From contig CAJUGD010000003.1 of NCBI GenBank assembly GCA_910586205.1, positions 19,385 through 83,384 of the forward strand: a stretch of DNA of 64,000 nt. Reading direction: 5' to 3'. Origin of the DNA: an uncultured Lachnospiraceae bacterium (GTDB taxonomy: Bacteria > Bacillota > Clostridia > Lachnospirales > Lachnospiraceae). Position 1 is the stretch's first letter. The number at the start of each line of letters is the position of its first letter. The notes beneath the pieces are model-generated. The model was not told the DNA's origin. It saw nothing but the letters and a program-made list of their open reading frames with translations, and made no database searches. Both the position numbers and the translations under genes were made by a program. This document shows, piece by piece, positions 7,637 through 16,398 of the stretch.

Positions 7637-8617
7637 TCAATCAGTGACAGCCAGTCCGCTGTGATAGGAATAACAGCCCAGCTCGTCCAGCAGGCGGGCA
7701 ATATCGCGCTCCTGAGAGATTTGGGCATGGTCAATAGCCGAGTTAAGGATTGCGTAAACATTGGAACATTTCAAAAGGGACTGACGGAACAGCTCCGGGA
7801 AAGACGCCTTGGATGCAAGGCGCTGATCCCAGGGATTACACCAGGTTTCGTGGTCCAAGTTCAGGCAGGCACGAGGATTGGAAACCTGGTCCGTAACCAG
7901 CTTGGCGGAGGCCAAAGGATTCGGCAGAAGGAGGTTTTCCACAAAAGCAATGCTGCTTCGCTTTCTTCCGGATGGGTCTGCCAGAGTACGGCATCCAAAC
8001 CGGATAGCAAGTACGGAGCGGTGAACCATCCGGGGAGTTACCTGGAAATTGTTGTGATAGGTGATCGGGTAGTAGGTTTTGTTGATGCATTTTGACAAAA
8101 ACCGGGAAATAAACTGGATTTCCATTCCATTAAGGCATATGGTGGCTGCCTGGTTAAATTGGGATGGTTTTTTCTTTTTATACTTTAACAGAAGCAGGGC
8201 GTCAATATCATTTTCCAATGCCGCATGCATGCCATGGGCCTGGGCAGTGGGAGCTTTTGCGTCATACCCGATTCTTCCATATACATAAGGATGGCAGATG
8301 GAGTCGCCTATATAGTGGCAGAGATAGCCGCAGAAATAGGCAAGACCTTCAGCGCGCTGCTGTTTGGAAGGAATGTCCTTTAAGGTTTCCAGATAACAGG
8401 AAAAAAAATCCTGAATGTGGTGCTCATGCATATAAGAGCCGACATTGCGGTAGTCCCGATGACGCAGAATCGGGATGTTATAGAAAAAAATATCCGGTCC
8501 CTGAAGCCCTAATTGGTAGAGCCAGCGGTATTTGGCAATCAGGTATTTTAACTGGTTGTTCGGCATGTCGTTAAATGCCTTCATTCCAAGTATATAGTGG
8601 GTAGTAAAGCCTGGCAT
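7637..8617 (-). CDS. Zinc-dependent phospholipase C family protein
   Basis: 326 residues resembling the zinc-dependent phospholipase C/S1-P1 nuclease-like family. The N-terminal MPGFTTHYILG, LGLQGPDIFFYN and YFCGYLCHYIGDSICHPYVYGRIG segments carry His and Asp residues placed like the zinc ligands of the family. There is no obvious signal peptide, unlike the secreted clostridial alpha-toxins, so a cytoplasmic or atypically exported enzyme is likely. The substrate is unknown. It lies 67 bases downstream of the AGCS gene on the same strand with no terminator between... the two are both minus-strand genes, the AGCS gene being transcribed toward larger distance from it upstream, and may share a transcript. 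Confidence 0.8.
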   Translation of the reverse strand: MPGFTTHYILGMKAFNDMPNNQLKYLIAKYRWLYQLGLQGPDIFFYNIPILRHRDYRNVGSYMHEHHIQDFFSCYLETLKDIPSKQQRAEGLAYFCGYLCHYIGDSICHPYVYGRIGYDAKAPTAQAHGMHAALENDIDALLLLKYKKKKPSQFNQAATICLNGMEIQFISRFLSKCINKTYYPITYHNNFQVTPRMVHRSVLAIRFGCRTLADPSGRKRSSIAFVENLLLPNPLASAKLVTDQVSNPRACLNLDHETWCNPWDQRLASKASFPELFRQSLLKCSNVYAILNSAIDHAQISQERDIARLLDELGCYSYHSGLAVTD

Positions 8618-8684
8618 AGTAAGGTCTCACTTCTTTCTTTGTTTGATAGCTTTATCATACCACATATGAAGAAAAATTGCGAGA

Positions 8685-10070
8685 TCAGGTTTTATGGTGC
8701 GGAAACTTGATTTTTGAGGACAGCCACAGGATAGCCAGAATGTTGGGGTAGGCCATCAGTCCGTTCCATAAGTCAGAGATCAGCCAGACAATCTCCAGAC
8801 GGCAGATGCTGCCCCATAATACGGCCAGAAGATAGAACAAGAGATACACCCTGTTTTCTGCTTTTTCTGATAGCGTCAGATGGGCTTTGAAGAACGGACG
8901 TTTTATGAGATAATGGAAGGTCTGTTTTCCCAGATAATACCAGGCAATAATTGTGGCAAAGGCAAATACTGCCATAGATGCGGATACCAATTTTTCTCCA
9001 AAGATTCCCAGACGGGAGGAAAAGCAGAAAGCGGTCAGTTCTGCTCCCTCCAGCCCTTCAAAGGCTGCCGGGTTGATCGGATTTTTGTATTTTACACAGA
9101 GGATTACCAGTGCGGTCATGGTACAGATTACAATGGTATCAAAAAACACTTCAAACATGGCCCACATTCCTTGCTGATGGGGAGTGGTATCCTCAGCAGC
9201 TCCATGGAGTACGGCCAGGCTTCCAAGTCCCGCTTCATTGGAAAAAACACCACGGGACAATCCATACCGCACGCTGCGGCTAAAAAGAAAGCCAGATATT
9301 CCGCCGCCTACAGACTGAGGACGGAAGGCGTCTTTGAATATCATTTTCAGTATTTCCGGCAGAATATCAACACAAGACAGGATTACAATCAGGGAAAATA
9401 CCATGTAGATTCCGGCGGAGATCGGCATTAGCTTTTCGGATACTTTGGAAATCCGCTGGATTCCTCCGGCAATGACCAATGCGGTCAGGATTGTCACAAA
9501 CAGGGCCGTGAACCAATATGGAAGGTGTGCTCCAAAGTGAAGGGTTTGACTGATTGAGTTGGACTGCACCATGCTTCCCATACCGAGAGAGGAGAGGACT
9601 GCAAACAATGCATACAGGGTTCCCAGTGCAGGACATTGCAGCCCCCGGTCCATATATACCATGGGTCCGCACATCCATTCTCCGTCTTCTCTGCGGTAGC
9701 GGTATATCTGCCCCAGAAAGGTTTCACTGTAAGCCGTCATCATGCCGATTGCGGCAGAGATCCACATCCAGAACAGCGCTCCCGGGCCCCCTGCAGTCAA
9801 GGCAGTGGCTACCCCCACAATATTTCCGGTGCCGATAGTGGCAGCAAGGGCCGTGCAGGCTGACTGAAAGCGGGTGACTTTCTGCTTTGCAGCATTGTCC
9901 GGCCTTTTTTCATGCCAAAGGCTGCCGGCTGTTTCCTGCCACCATTTTTTTAAGCCGAAAAACTGAAAAAAACCGGATCGAAAGGTGAACCAAAGCCCGG
10001 TTCCTAAAAACAGCGCTAAAGTCCATGGTCCCCATACGAGAAAATGAAGAGTTTCTGATACAGTTTTCAT
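8685..10070 (-). CDS. AGCS family alanine/glycine:Na+ symporter
   Basis: A polytopic protein of about 461 residues of the sodium:alanine symporter family. Diagnostic segments include AACTALAATIGTGNIVGVATAL-like sequence (seen as CTALAATIGTGNIVGVA), AGGPGALFWMW and VFSNEAGLGSLAVLHGAAE. It imports alanine or glycine with Na+ (or H+). An upstream in-frame TTG at 10085 has no ribosome-binding site; ATG 10070 is preceded by a weak TGGGAAA. The downstream minus-strand phospholipase C-like gene follows after 67 bases, so co-transcription is possible. Confidence 0.93.
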   Translation of the reverse strand: MKTVSETLHFLVWGPWTLALFLGTGLWFTFRSGFFQFFGLKKWWQETAGSLWHEKRPDNAAKQKVTRFQSACTALAATIGTGNIVGVATALTAGGPGALFWMWISAAIGMMTAYSETFLGQIYRYRREDGEWMCGPMVYMDRGLQCPALGTLYALFAVLSSLGMGSMVQSNSISQTLHFGAHLPYWFTALFVTILTALVIAGGIQRISKVSEKLMPISAGIYMVFSLIVILSCVDILPEILKMIFKDAFRPQSVGGGISGFLFSRSVRYGLSRGVFSNEAGLGSLAVLHGAAEDTTPHQQGMWAMFEVFFDTIVICTMTALVILCVKYKNPINPAAFEGLEGAELTAFCFSSRLGIFGEKLVSASMAVFAFATIIAWYYLGKQTFHYLIKRPFFKAHLTLSEKAENRVYLLFYLLAVLWGSICRLEIVWLISDLWNGLMAYPNILAILWLSSKIKFPHHKT

Positions 10071-10156
10071 TTTGAGTTTTCCCAAGATAGTTTATTTACA
10101 TTTTATGTGGTTGTGCGGCAAAACTATTACAAACAATTAGAGAAGAAAATTTTGCC

Positions 10157-10185
10157 TTGACAAGCGCAGAAAAAGTGAATATACT
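10157..10185 (+). promoter_or_regulatory. Sigma-70 type promoter for the riboswitch-CaCA unit
   Basis: TTGACA (10157-10162), 17 bases, TATACT (10180-10185). Transcription would start about 10192, right at the 5' edge of the riboswitch. Confidence 0.8.
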
Positions 10186-10193
10186 GACATTAA

Positions 10194-10403
10194 ATGAAAG
10201 GGAGTAGCTTGCACCTTGTAAGGCAGGACATACAGAGCCGGAAGAAGGGTGTTATGCGATATCGTCATCACGGTGAGTTGCTTGGAAGGGAAGCCGGCAG
10301 GTAAGAGACCCGCGGCAGAATAGAGTAAGAGTAGCCCGGTACGCATATAATAAGCGAGACTTTTGTTGTATCCTTGTGATGCAGCAAAGGTCTTGCTTTT
10401 TTT
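10194..10403 (+). promoter_or_regulatory. yybP-ykoY (Mn2+) riboswitch with terminator expression platform
   Basis: The 5' end AAAGGGAGTAGC (10197-10208) matches the conserved yybP-ykoY start, CGTCATCACGG (10263-10273) matches its core, and AGCGAGACTTT (10353-10363) closes P1. The same P1 3' strand, 10353-10368, can instead pair with CAGCAAAGGTCTTGCT (10382-10397) over 16 positions counting G-U pairs, followed by T residues to 10403: a terminator. The two pairings are exclusive, so metal binding that holds P1 should prevent termination (ON switch). Confidence 0.85.
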
Positions 10404-10455
10404 GCAGCCGCAGGGAGATTCTGAGAGTACATGAAAAAAGAAAGAGGGAAAAGGA

Positions 10456-11379
10456 ATGAACATGATGGTGTATGTAATGCTGCTGGTTGGATTTGTGCTT
10501 TTGATCAAAGGTGCGGATTTCTTTGTGGAGGCCAGTTCCTCGGTGGCCAGAATGCTTCGGGTGCCCAGTATTATTATCGGTTTGACGATTGTCGCATTTG
10601 GCACCAGTGCGCCGGAGCTGGCGGTCAGCACTACGGCATCTCTGGCAGGCAACAATGAGATTGCAGTGGGAAATGTGATCGGGTCAAATATTTTTAATCT
10701 GTTGGTGGTACTGGGAGCATGCGGTGCGATCCGTACCTTTAAGGTTCGTCTGCGCTGGGACTTTGCGGCTTCCATACTGGCAGGAGTGCTTTTGCTCTTG
10801 ATGATCTTTTGGGATCTGTTTTTAAGCAGGACAGAGGCATTTATCCTTTTGGGGCTGTTTGCAGCGTTTATGGCTTTAACAGTCCGGGATGCACTGATCA
10901 ACCGGGTTCAGGCAGAAGAAATCCAGGAGACTTTGCCGCCGGTTCGCTGTTTTTTCTATATTATTGGTGGTTTGGCTGCCATTGTATGGGGAGGAGATCT
11001 GGTGGTGGATTGTGCCAGTCAGATCGCGTTGGCTTTTGGGCTGAGCCAGACATTAGTAGGGCTTACCGTGGTGGCCTTGGGAACTTCTCTGCCTGAGCTG
11101 GTGACTTCTATAGTGGCTTCCCGAAAGGGGGAGAATGGCTTGGCCCTTGGAAATGTGATCGGTTCCAACATATTTAATATAATGATGGTTCTGGCCGTGT
11201 CAGCGGCAGTTAAGCCCATATCAGTGAATCTCTTCGCGGTTATTGACGCGGTGTGTCTGGTGGTGTTCAGTCTGATTACCTTGATTCTGTGTCGGAGCAG
11301 AGAACGGCTGAGCCGTATGGAGGGATTGATTATGCTGGGGATGTATACAGGCTATTTAGTATATATTTGCATCCGATAG
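10456..11379 (+). CDS. CaCA family cation/Na+ (Ca2+ or Mn2+) antiporter, YrbG-like
   Basis: 307 residues with the two inverted alpha repeats that define the CaCA superfamily: GLTIVAFGTSAPELAVS...GNVIGSNIFNLL in the first half and GLTVVALGTSLPELVTS...GNVIGSNIFNIM in the second. The acidic Glu in each SAPEL/SLPEL motif binds the cation. The protein would export divalent cation in exchange for Na+ or H+. Control by an Mn2+-type riboswitch suggests Mn2+ is a physiological substrate (inference). ATG 10456 follows AGAGGG by seven bases; ATG 10462 after AAAAGGA is an alternative. A strong terminator follows. Confidence 0.92.
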   Translation: MNMMVYVMLLVGFVLLIKGADFFVEASSSVARMLRVPSIIIGLTIVAFGTSAPELAVSTTASLAGNNEIAVGNVIGSNIFNLLVVLGACGAIRTFKVRLRWDFAASILAGVLLLLMIFWDLFLSRTEAFILLGLFAAFMALTVRDALINRVQAEEIQETLPPVRCFFYIIGGLAAIVWGGDLVVDCASQIALAFGLSQTLVGLTVVALGTSLPELVTSIVASRKGENGLALGNVIGSNIFNIMMVLAVSAAVKPISVNLFAVIDAVCLVVFSLITLILCRSRERLSRMEGLIMLGMYTGYLVYICIR

Positions 11380-11384
11380 CCTAT

Positions 11385-11418
11385 AGAAAAGGCCCCTTCG
11401 TGTGAAGGGGCCTTTTCT
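11385..11418. terminator. Strong bidirectional terminator
   Basis: A perfect 15-bp stem AGAAAAGGCCCCTTC / GAAGGGGCCTTTTCT (11385-11399, 11404-11418) with a 4-base loop, A-rich on the left arm and T-rich on the right. Confidence 0.93.
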
Positions 11419-11698
11419 ACTACAGTTTTATAAGAGGTTAAAAAGGGAGGAGAGCTGATAATTCTATATCAGCTCGAGTATTATGAAAAAAATCTTATAA
11501 GCATATCACATATACGGCATTGATGGTTGCTTACAAGACATAGTATAAGTACAAAACATGAAGAAATCATGTTGTTTGTGTAAAAGGTTTTTGAATGATT
11601 TGTAAACGAAAAATGAACGGCTTTGCCGGAAATAACTGAGGGTTATACATTTAATTCCATTCTCGTATATATTTTCTAAATAAAATCCCACTGAAATG
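11419..11698. other. AT-rich gap upstream of the branched-chain amino-acid operon
   Basis: No gene or known leader recognised. It holds a 9-bp palindrome GAGCTGATA / TATCAGCTC (11452-11475). No T-box signature (no specifier stem with TGGNACCGCG bulge) is present. Confidence 0.5.
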
Positions 11699-11727
11699 TT
11701 GAAAAATGCAGGCAAATGCGATAAGAT
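11699..11727 (+). promoter_or_regulatory. Promoter for leuB-ilvD-ilvB
   Basis: TTGAAA (11699-11704), 17 bases, TAAGAT (11722-11727). The predicted start near 11734 leaves a ~40-base leader, too short for a T-box or attenuator. Confidence 0.65.
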
Positions 11728-11772
11728 GATAGGAAACGCAGAAATTTGAGAAGAAAAAAGAGGTGGCAGACG

Positions 11773-12861
11773 ATGGATTGCAGGATAGTAACCATCCCGG
11801 GAGATGGTATTGGACCGGAGATTGTCCGGGAGGCATGTAAGGTATTGGATAAGGTTGCCCAGGTATATGGCCATTCCTTTCATTATACAGAGGTGCTGAT
11901 GGGGGGATGTTCCATTGATGCCCATGGAGTCCCGCTGACAGAGGAAGCTTTGGAGACAGCCAGAAAGAGCGATGCGGTGCTTTTGGGTGCAGTGGGAGGA
12001 AATGTGGGCAATTCCCGCTGGTATGATGTGGCGCCGGAGCTAAGGCCGGAGGCAGGGCTTTTGGCCATTCGTAAAGGACTGAATCTGTTTGCCAATATTC
12101 GCCCGGCTTATTTGTATCACGAGCTGGCAGGGTCTTGTCCGCTGAAAAAGGAGATTATCGGTGATGGGTTTGATCTGGTGATTATGCGGGAGCTTACCGG
12201 AGGGCTTTATTTTGGGGAGCGGCATACAGAGGAAGTGGATGGTGTGCTGCAGGCCACAGATACGCTTACATATAATGAAAACGAGATACGCCGGATTGCG
12301 GTGAAGGCTTTTGACATTGCAAGAAAACGGAGAAATTACGTGATCAGTGTGGATAAGGCAAATGTGCTGGACTCCTCCAGGCTGTGGCGCAAGGTTGTAG
12401 AGCAGGTGGCAGAGGATTATCCGGATGTAAAGCTGGAACATATGCTGGTGGATAACTGCGCCATGCAGTTAGTGATGAATCCGGGACAGTTTGATGTGGT
12501 TCTGACGGAAAATATGTTCGGAGACATTTTGTCAGATGAGGCCAGCATGATTACAGGTTCTATAGGTATGCTTTCGTCGGCAAGCCTTAATGAAGGGAAA
12601 TTCGGAATGTATGAACCCAGCCATGGCTCTGCGCCGGATATAGCAGGTAAGGATATTGCCAATCCTATTGCAACTGTTTTGTCAGCAGCCATGATGCTTC
12701 GGTATTCCTTTGATTTGGATAAGGAGGCAGAGGCTATTGAGGTGGCAGTACAGAGAGTACTCACAGAGGGATGGCGCACATTAGATATTATGGCAGAGGG
12801 ATGTAAAAAGGTAGGAACTTCCCAAATGGGGGATTTGATTGCATCGCAGATTTATTTATAA
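11773..12861 (+). CDS. leuB: 3-isopropylmalate dehydrogenase
   Basis: LeuB oxidises and decarboxylates 3-isopropylmalate to 2-oxoisocaproate with NAD+, the third step of leucine synthesis. The 362-residue protein shows the family start IVTIPGDGIGPEIV, ELTGGLYFGERHT, NMFGDILSDEASMITGSIGML and the nucleotide-binding EPSHGSAPDIAGKDIANP. An in-frame TTG at 11746 exists, but AGAGGTGG lies six bases before ATG 11773. It is the first gene of an operon with ilvD 43 bases downstream. leuA and leuCD are not in the window. Confidence 0.95.
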   Translation: MDCRIVTIPGDGIGPEIVREACKVLDKVAQVYGHSFHYTEVLMGGCSIDAHGVPLTEEALETARKSDAVLLGAVGGNVGNSRWYDVAPELRPEAGLLAIRKGLNLFANIRPAYLYHELAGSCPLKKEIIGDGFDLVIMRELTGGLYFGERHTEEVDGVLQATDTLTYNENEIRRIAVKAFDIARKRRNYVISVDKANVLDSSRLWRKVVEQVAEDYPDVKLEHMLVDNCAMQLVMNPGQFDVVLTENMFGDILSDEASMITGSIGMLSSASLNEGKFGMYEPSHGSAPDIAGKDIANPIATVLSAAMMLRYSFDLDKEAEAIEVAVQRVLTEGWRTLDIMAEGCKKVGTSQMGDLIASQIYL

Positions 12862-12904
12862 ATTAAGGATTGTTTATAAGCACAAACAAAAGGAGAACGG
12901 ATCG

Positions 12905-14566
12905 ATGAGAAGTGATAATGCAAAATCAGGAATCCAGCAGGCTCCGGCGAGATCTTTGTTTCGGGCGCTGGGCTATACAGAGGAGGAGCTGGCAAGACCG
13001 CTGATCGGGGTGGTCAGCTCTTATAATGAGATTGTTCCGGGGCATATGAATTTGGATAAGATTGTGGAGGCAGTCAAACAGGGCGTAGCCATGGCAGGAG
13101 GAACTCCGATAGTATTTCCTGCCATTGCGGTTTGTGACGGGATTGCCATGGGACATGTGGGGATGAAATATTCCCTGGTGACAAGAGATCTGATTGCAGA
13201 TTCTACAGAGTGTATGGCTCTGGCCCACCAGTTTGACGGATTGGTGATGGTTCCAAACTGTGACAAAAACGTGCCGGGGCTTTTGATGGCAGCAGCTCGT
13301 CTGAATATTCCTGCCGTATTTGTCAGCGGCGGTCCTATGCTGGCAGGCCGGATAAAGGGAGAGAAAAAGAGTCTTTCCAGTATGTTTGAGGCAGTGGGAG
13401 CTTATGCGGCAGGCACCATGACAGAGGAGGATGTGGAGGACTTTGCCAATAAGGTATGTCCGACTTGCGGATCTTGCTCTGGTATGTACACAGCCAACAG
13501 TATGAACTGTTTGACAGAGGTGCTGGGCATGGGCCTTAAAGGAAACGGAACCATTCCCGCCGTATATTCAGAAAGAATCCGTCTTGCTAAACATGCCGGT
13601 ATGGCAGTGATGGAGATGGTGGAGAAAAATATTTGTCCCAAAGATATTATGACAGAGGCTGCCTTTAGGAATGCACTGACCATGGATATGGCATTAGGCT
13701 GCAGCACCAACAGCATGCTGCATCTGCCTGCCATTGCCCATGAGGCAGGGGTGGAGCTGAATGTGGATATTGCCAATGAGATCAGCGCAAAGACACCTAA
13801 CCTGTGTCATTTGGCGCCTGCAGGCCCGACTTATATGGAAGATTTGAATGAGGCAGGCGGTGTGTATGCCGTGATGAATGAGATTGGCAAGCTGGGACTT
13901 TTAAATCTGGACTGTATGACGGTTACTGGAAAAACGGTAGGTGAGAATATAAAGAATTGTGAGAATAAGAATCCTCAGGTTATCCGCACCGTGGAGAATC
14001 CTTATTCTGCTACCGGAGGGATTGCCGTGCTGCGGGGCAACTTAGCTCCGGATTCCTGTGTGGTGAAGCGTTCGGCTGTAGTGCCGGAGATGCTCTGCCA
14101 TGAAGGCCCGGCAAGGGTATTTGACAGTGAAGAAGATGCCATTGCAGCCATTAAAGGCGGAAAAATCGTGGCAGGTGATGTGGTGGTGATCCGGTATGAA
14201 GGGCCAAAAGGCGGACCGGGTATGAGAGAAATGCTTAATCCTACTTCAGCCATTGCAGGTATGGGCTTAGGGGCGTCTGTGGCGCTGATTACGGATGGCC
14301 GTTTCAGCGGTGCATCCAGAGGGGCGTCTATTGGCCATGTATGTCCGGAGGCTGCGGCCGGAGGACCTATCGGTTTAGTGGAGGAAGGAGATATTATTTC
14401 TATTGATATTAACGCGAATACCATCAACATGAAGGTATCAGACGAGGAACTGGCAAAACGCCGGGAGACTTGGACGCCAAAGACAAAAGAGATGACAGGA
14501 TATCTGAAGCGGTATGCCGAGCAGGTAACCAGCGCGGATAAAGGCGCAGTTTTAAAAGGAAACTAA
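12905..14566 (+). CDS. ilvD: Dihydroxyacid dehydratase
   Basis: IlvD dehydrates dihydroxyisovalerate and dihydroxymethylvalerate to the oxo acids of valine and isoleucine synthesis; it is an iron-sulfur enzyme. Cluster cysteines are seen in MVPNCDKNVPGLLMA, VCPTCGSCSGMYTANSMNCL and the active-site segment DGRFSGASRGASIGHVCPEA. The 553-residue length is normal. AAAGGAG lies nine bases before ATG 12905; the longer in-frame start at 12839 runs back into leuB and is less likely. Confidence 0.96.
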   Translation: MRSDNAKSGIQQAPARSLFRALGYTEEELARPLIGVVSSYNEIVPGHMNLDKIVEAVKQGVAMAGGTPIVFPAIAVCDGIAMGHVGMKYSLVTRDLIADSTECMALAHQFDGLVMVPNCDKNVPGLLMAAARLNIPAVFVSGGPMLAGRIKGEKKSLSSMFEAVGAYAAGTMTEEDVEDFANKVCPTCGSCSGMYTANSMNCLTEVLGMGLKGNGTIPAVYSERIRLAKHAGMAVMEMVEKNICPKDIMTEAAFRNALTMDMALGCSTNSMLHLPAIAHEAGVELNVDIANEISAKTPNLCHLAPAGPTYMEDLNEAGGVYAVMNEIGKLGLLNLDCMTVTGKTVGENIKNCENKNPQVIRTVENPYSATGGIAVLRGNLAPDSCVVKRSAVVPEMLCHEGPARVFDSEEDAIAAIKGGKIVAGDVVVIRYEGPKGGPGMREMLNPTSAIAGMGLGASVALITDGRFSGASRGASIGHVCPEAAAGGPIGLVEEGDIISIDINANTINMKVSDEELAKRRETWTPKTKEMTGYLKRYAEQVTSADKGAVLKGN

Positions 14567-14607
14567 AGTAAAAGAGAAGGAATAAACATAGAAAAGGAGC
14601 TTTCATA

Positions 14608-16356
14608 ATGTCAAAAACCAACACCCCAGAAACACACTCTCCTCAGTCATCCCCGGAGCCTGTTGTGCTGAATGGCTCTGAGATTCTGATCGAGTGTCTG
14701 AAGGAACAGGGCGTAAAGACCGTCTTTGGCTATCCGGGCGGTGCGATTTTGAACATTTACGATGCACTCTATAAACATCAGGGTGAGATTACCCATGTGC
14801 TTACATCCCATGAGCAGGGGGCAGCCCATGCAGCAGACGGATATGCAAGGGCTACGGGAAAGGTAGGAGTCTGTCTGGCCACATCCGGTCCCGGCGCTAC
14901 CAATCTGGTGACGGGGATTGCTACGGCATACATGGATTCCATTCCCATGGTGGCCATTACCTGTAATGTAGCAGTCAATCTGCTGGGAAAGGACAGTTTC
15001 CAGGAGATCGATATTTTGGGTGTGACTATGCCCATTACCAAATATAATTTTATCGTCAAGGATATAAAGAAGCTGGCTTATGTGGTTCGCAGAGCCTTTA
15101 CCATTGCCAAGAGCGGCCGTCCGGGCCCTGTGCTCATTGACATTACAAAGGATGTGACCGCAGGAAGCTGTGAGTATACGCCTATGGAGCCGGAGCCTAT
15201 GGAGCGTCAGACAGATACGATCCGGGAAGAAGATCTGGACAATGCACTGGAGATGATCCGCAATGCCAGGAAGCCGTTTATTTTTGTGGGAGGCGGAGCA
15301 GTGCTTGCCAATGCGTCAGAGGAGCTGCGGACATTAGCCCATAGGATTCAGGCTCCGGTAGCAGATTCTCTTATGGGAAAGGGAGCTTTTGACGGTACAG
15401 ACGAGATGTACACCGGTATGGTAGGAATGCATGGAACAAAAACCTCCAATTATGGAATTACGGAATGTGACCTGCTGATCGTGGCCGGCGCCCGTTTTAG
15501 TGACCGGGTTACGGGGAATGCTGCAAAATTTGCCCAAAACGCAAAGATTCTGCAGATTGATGTAGACCCGGCAGAGATCAACAAAAATATCCGTACCCAT
15601 GCAAGCATTATCGGTGATCTGAAGGTAGTGCTGCGCAGGCTCAATGCCCGGTTAGACCCGATTAATCATGATGAGTGGGTAAACCACGTGGAGCGGATGA
15701 AGGATATGTATCCTCTGCGATATGACAAGAGTGTGCTGACAGGCCCCTATATCATGGAAACCATCTATGATATGACAAAGGGCGATGCTGTGATTGTGAC
15801 AGAGGTAGGACAGCATCAAATGTGGGCAGCCCAGTATTATAAGTATAAAAAGCCCAGAACCCTTCTGACATCAGGAGGCTTGGGAACTATGGGATACGGT
15901 TTGGGGGCAGCTATGGGCGCCAAGTTGGGGTGCCGGGATATGGGAGAACCCGATAAACCGGTGATCAATATTGCAGGCGACGGCTGCTTTCGGATGAATA
16001 TGAATGAGATTGCCACAGCAGTACGGTACAATATTCCCATTGTCCAGGTGGTGATGAATAATCACGTGCTGGGAATGGTTCGTCAATGGCAGACTCTGTT
16101 CTATGGAAAACGTTACTCGCATACCGTATTAAATGATGCAGTGGATTTTGTAAAGCTGGCAGAGGCAATGGGCGCAAAGGCATATCGGGTAAGCAGTCGG
16201 GATGAGCTGCGCCCTGTTCTTGAGGAAGCTCTGAAGTTAGGAGCGCCGGCAGTGATTGATTGTCAGATCAACTGTGATGACAAGGTGTATCCGATGGTGT
16301 CACCAGGAGCACCCATTCAGGAGGCTTTTGATGATACGGATCTAAAGATTCAATAA
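14608..16356 (+). CDS. ilvB: Acetolactate synthase, large (catalytic) subunit
   Basis: A thiamine-diphosphate enzyme condensing pyruvate with pyruvate or 2-oxobutyrate, the first common step of branched-chain synthesis. The 582 residues hold the N-terminal TPP-binding GYPGGAILNIYDAL with its catalytic Glu later at SHEQGAAHAADGYAR, the central FAD-binding region, and the C-terminal GDGCFRMNMNEIATA Mg-TPP motif. The first ~20 residues are Ser/Thr/Pro-rich and not conserved. No small regulatory subunit (ilvN/ilvH) follows, which is unusual for a biosynthetic enzyme; it may be elsewhere. Confidence 0.95.
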   Translation: MSKTNTPETHSPQSSPEPVVLNGSEILIECLKEQGVKTVFGYPGGAILNIYDALYKHQGEITHVLTSHEQGAAHAADGYARATGKVGVCLATSGPGATNLVTGIATAYMDSIPMVAITCNVAVNLLGKDSFQEIDILGVTMPITKYNFIVKDIKKLAYVVRRAFTIAKSGRPGPVLIDITKDVTAGSCEYTPMEPEPMERQTDTIREEDLDNALEMIRNARKPFIFVGGGAVLANASEELRTLAHRIQAPVADSLMGKGAFDGTDEMYTGMVGMHGTKTSNYGITECDLLIVAGARFSDRVTGNAAKFAQNAKILQIDVDPAEINKNIRTHASIIGDLKVVLRRLNARLDPINHDEWVNHVERMKDMYPLRYDKSVLTGPYIMETIYDMTKGDAVIVTEVGQHQMWAAQYYKYKKPRTLLTSGGLGTMGYGLGAAMGAKLGCRDMGEPDKPVINIAGDGCFRMNMNEIATAVRYNIPIVQVVMNNHVLGMVRQWQTLFYGKRYSHTVLNDAVDFVKLAEAMGAKAYRVSSRDELRPVLEEALKLGAPAVIDCQINCDDKVYPMVSPGAPIQEAFDDTDLKIQ

Positions 16357-16398
16357 GAGGCTTTTTAAGAGCCGCTTAAAAAAGAGGAGGAAAAATCA

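Noticed and set aside
11419..11772. T-box or leucine attenuator for the branched-chain operon
   Set aside because: No T-box signature, no Leu-codon leader peptide and the predicted leader is only ~40 bases.
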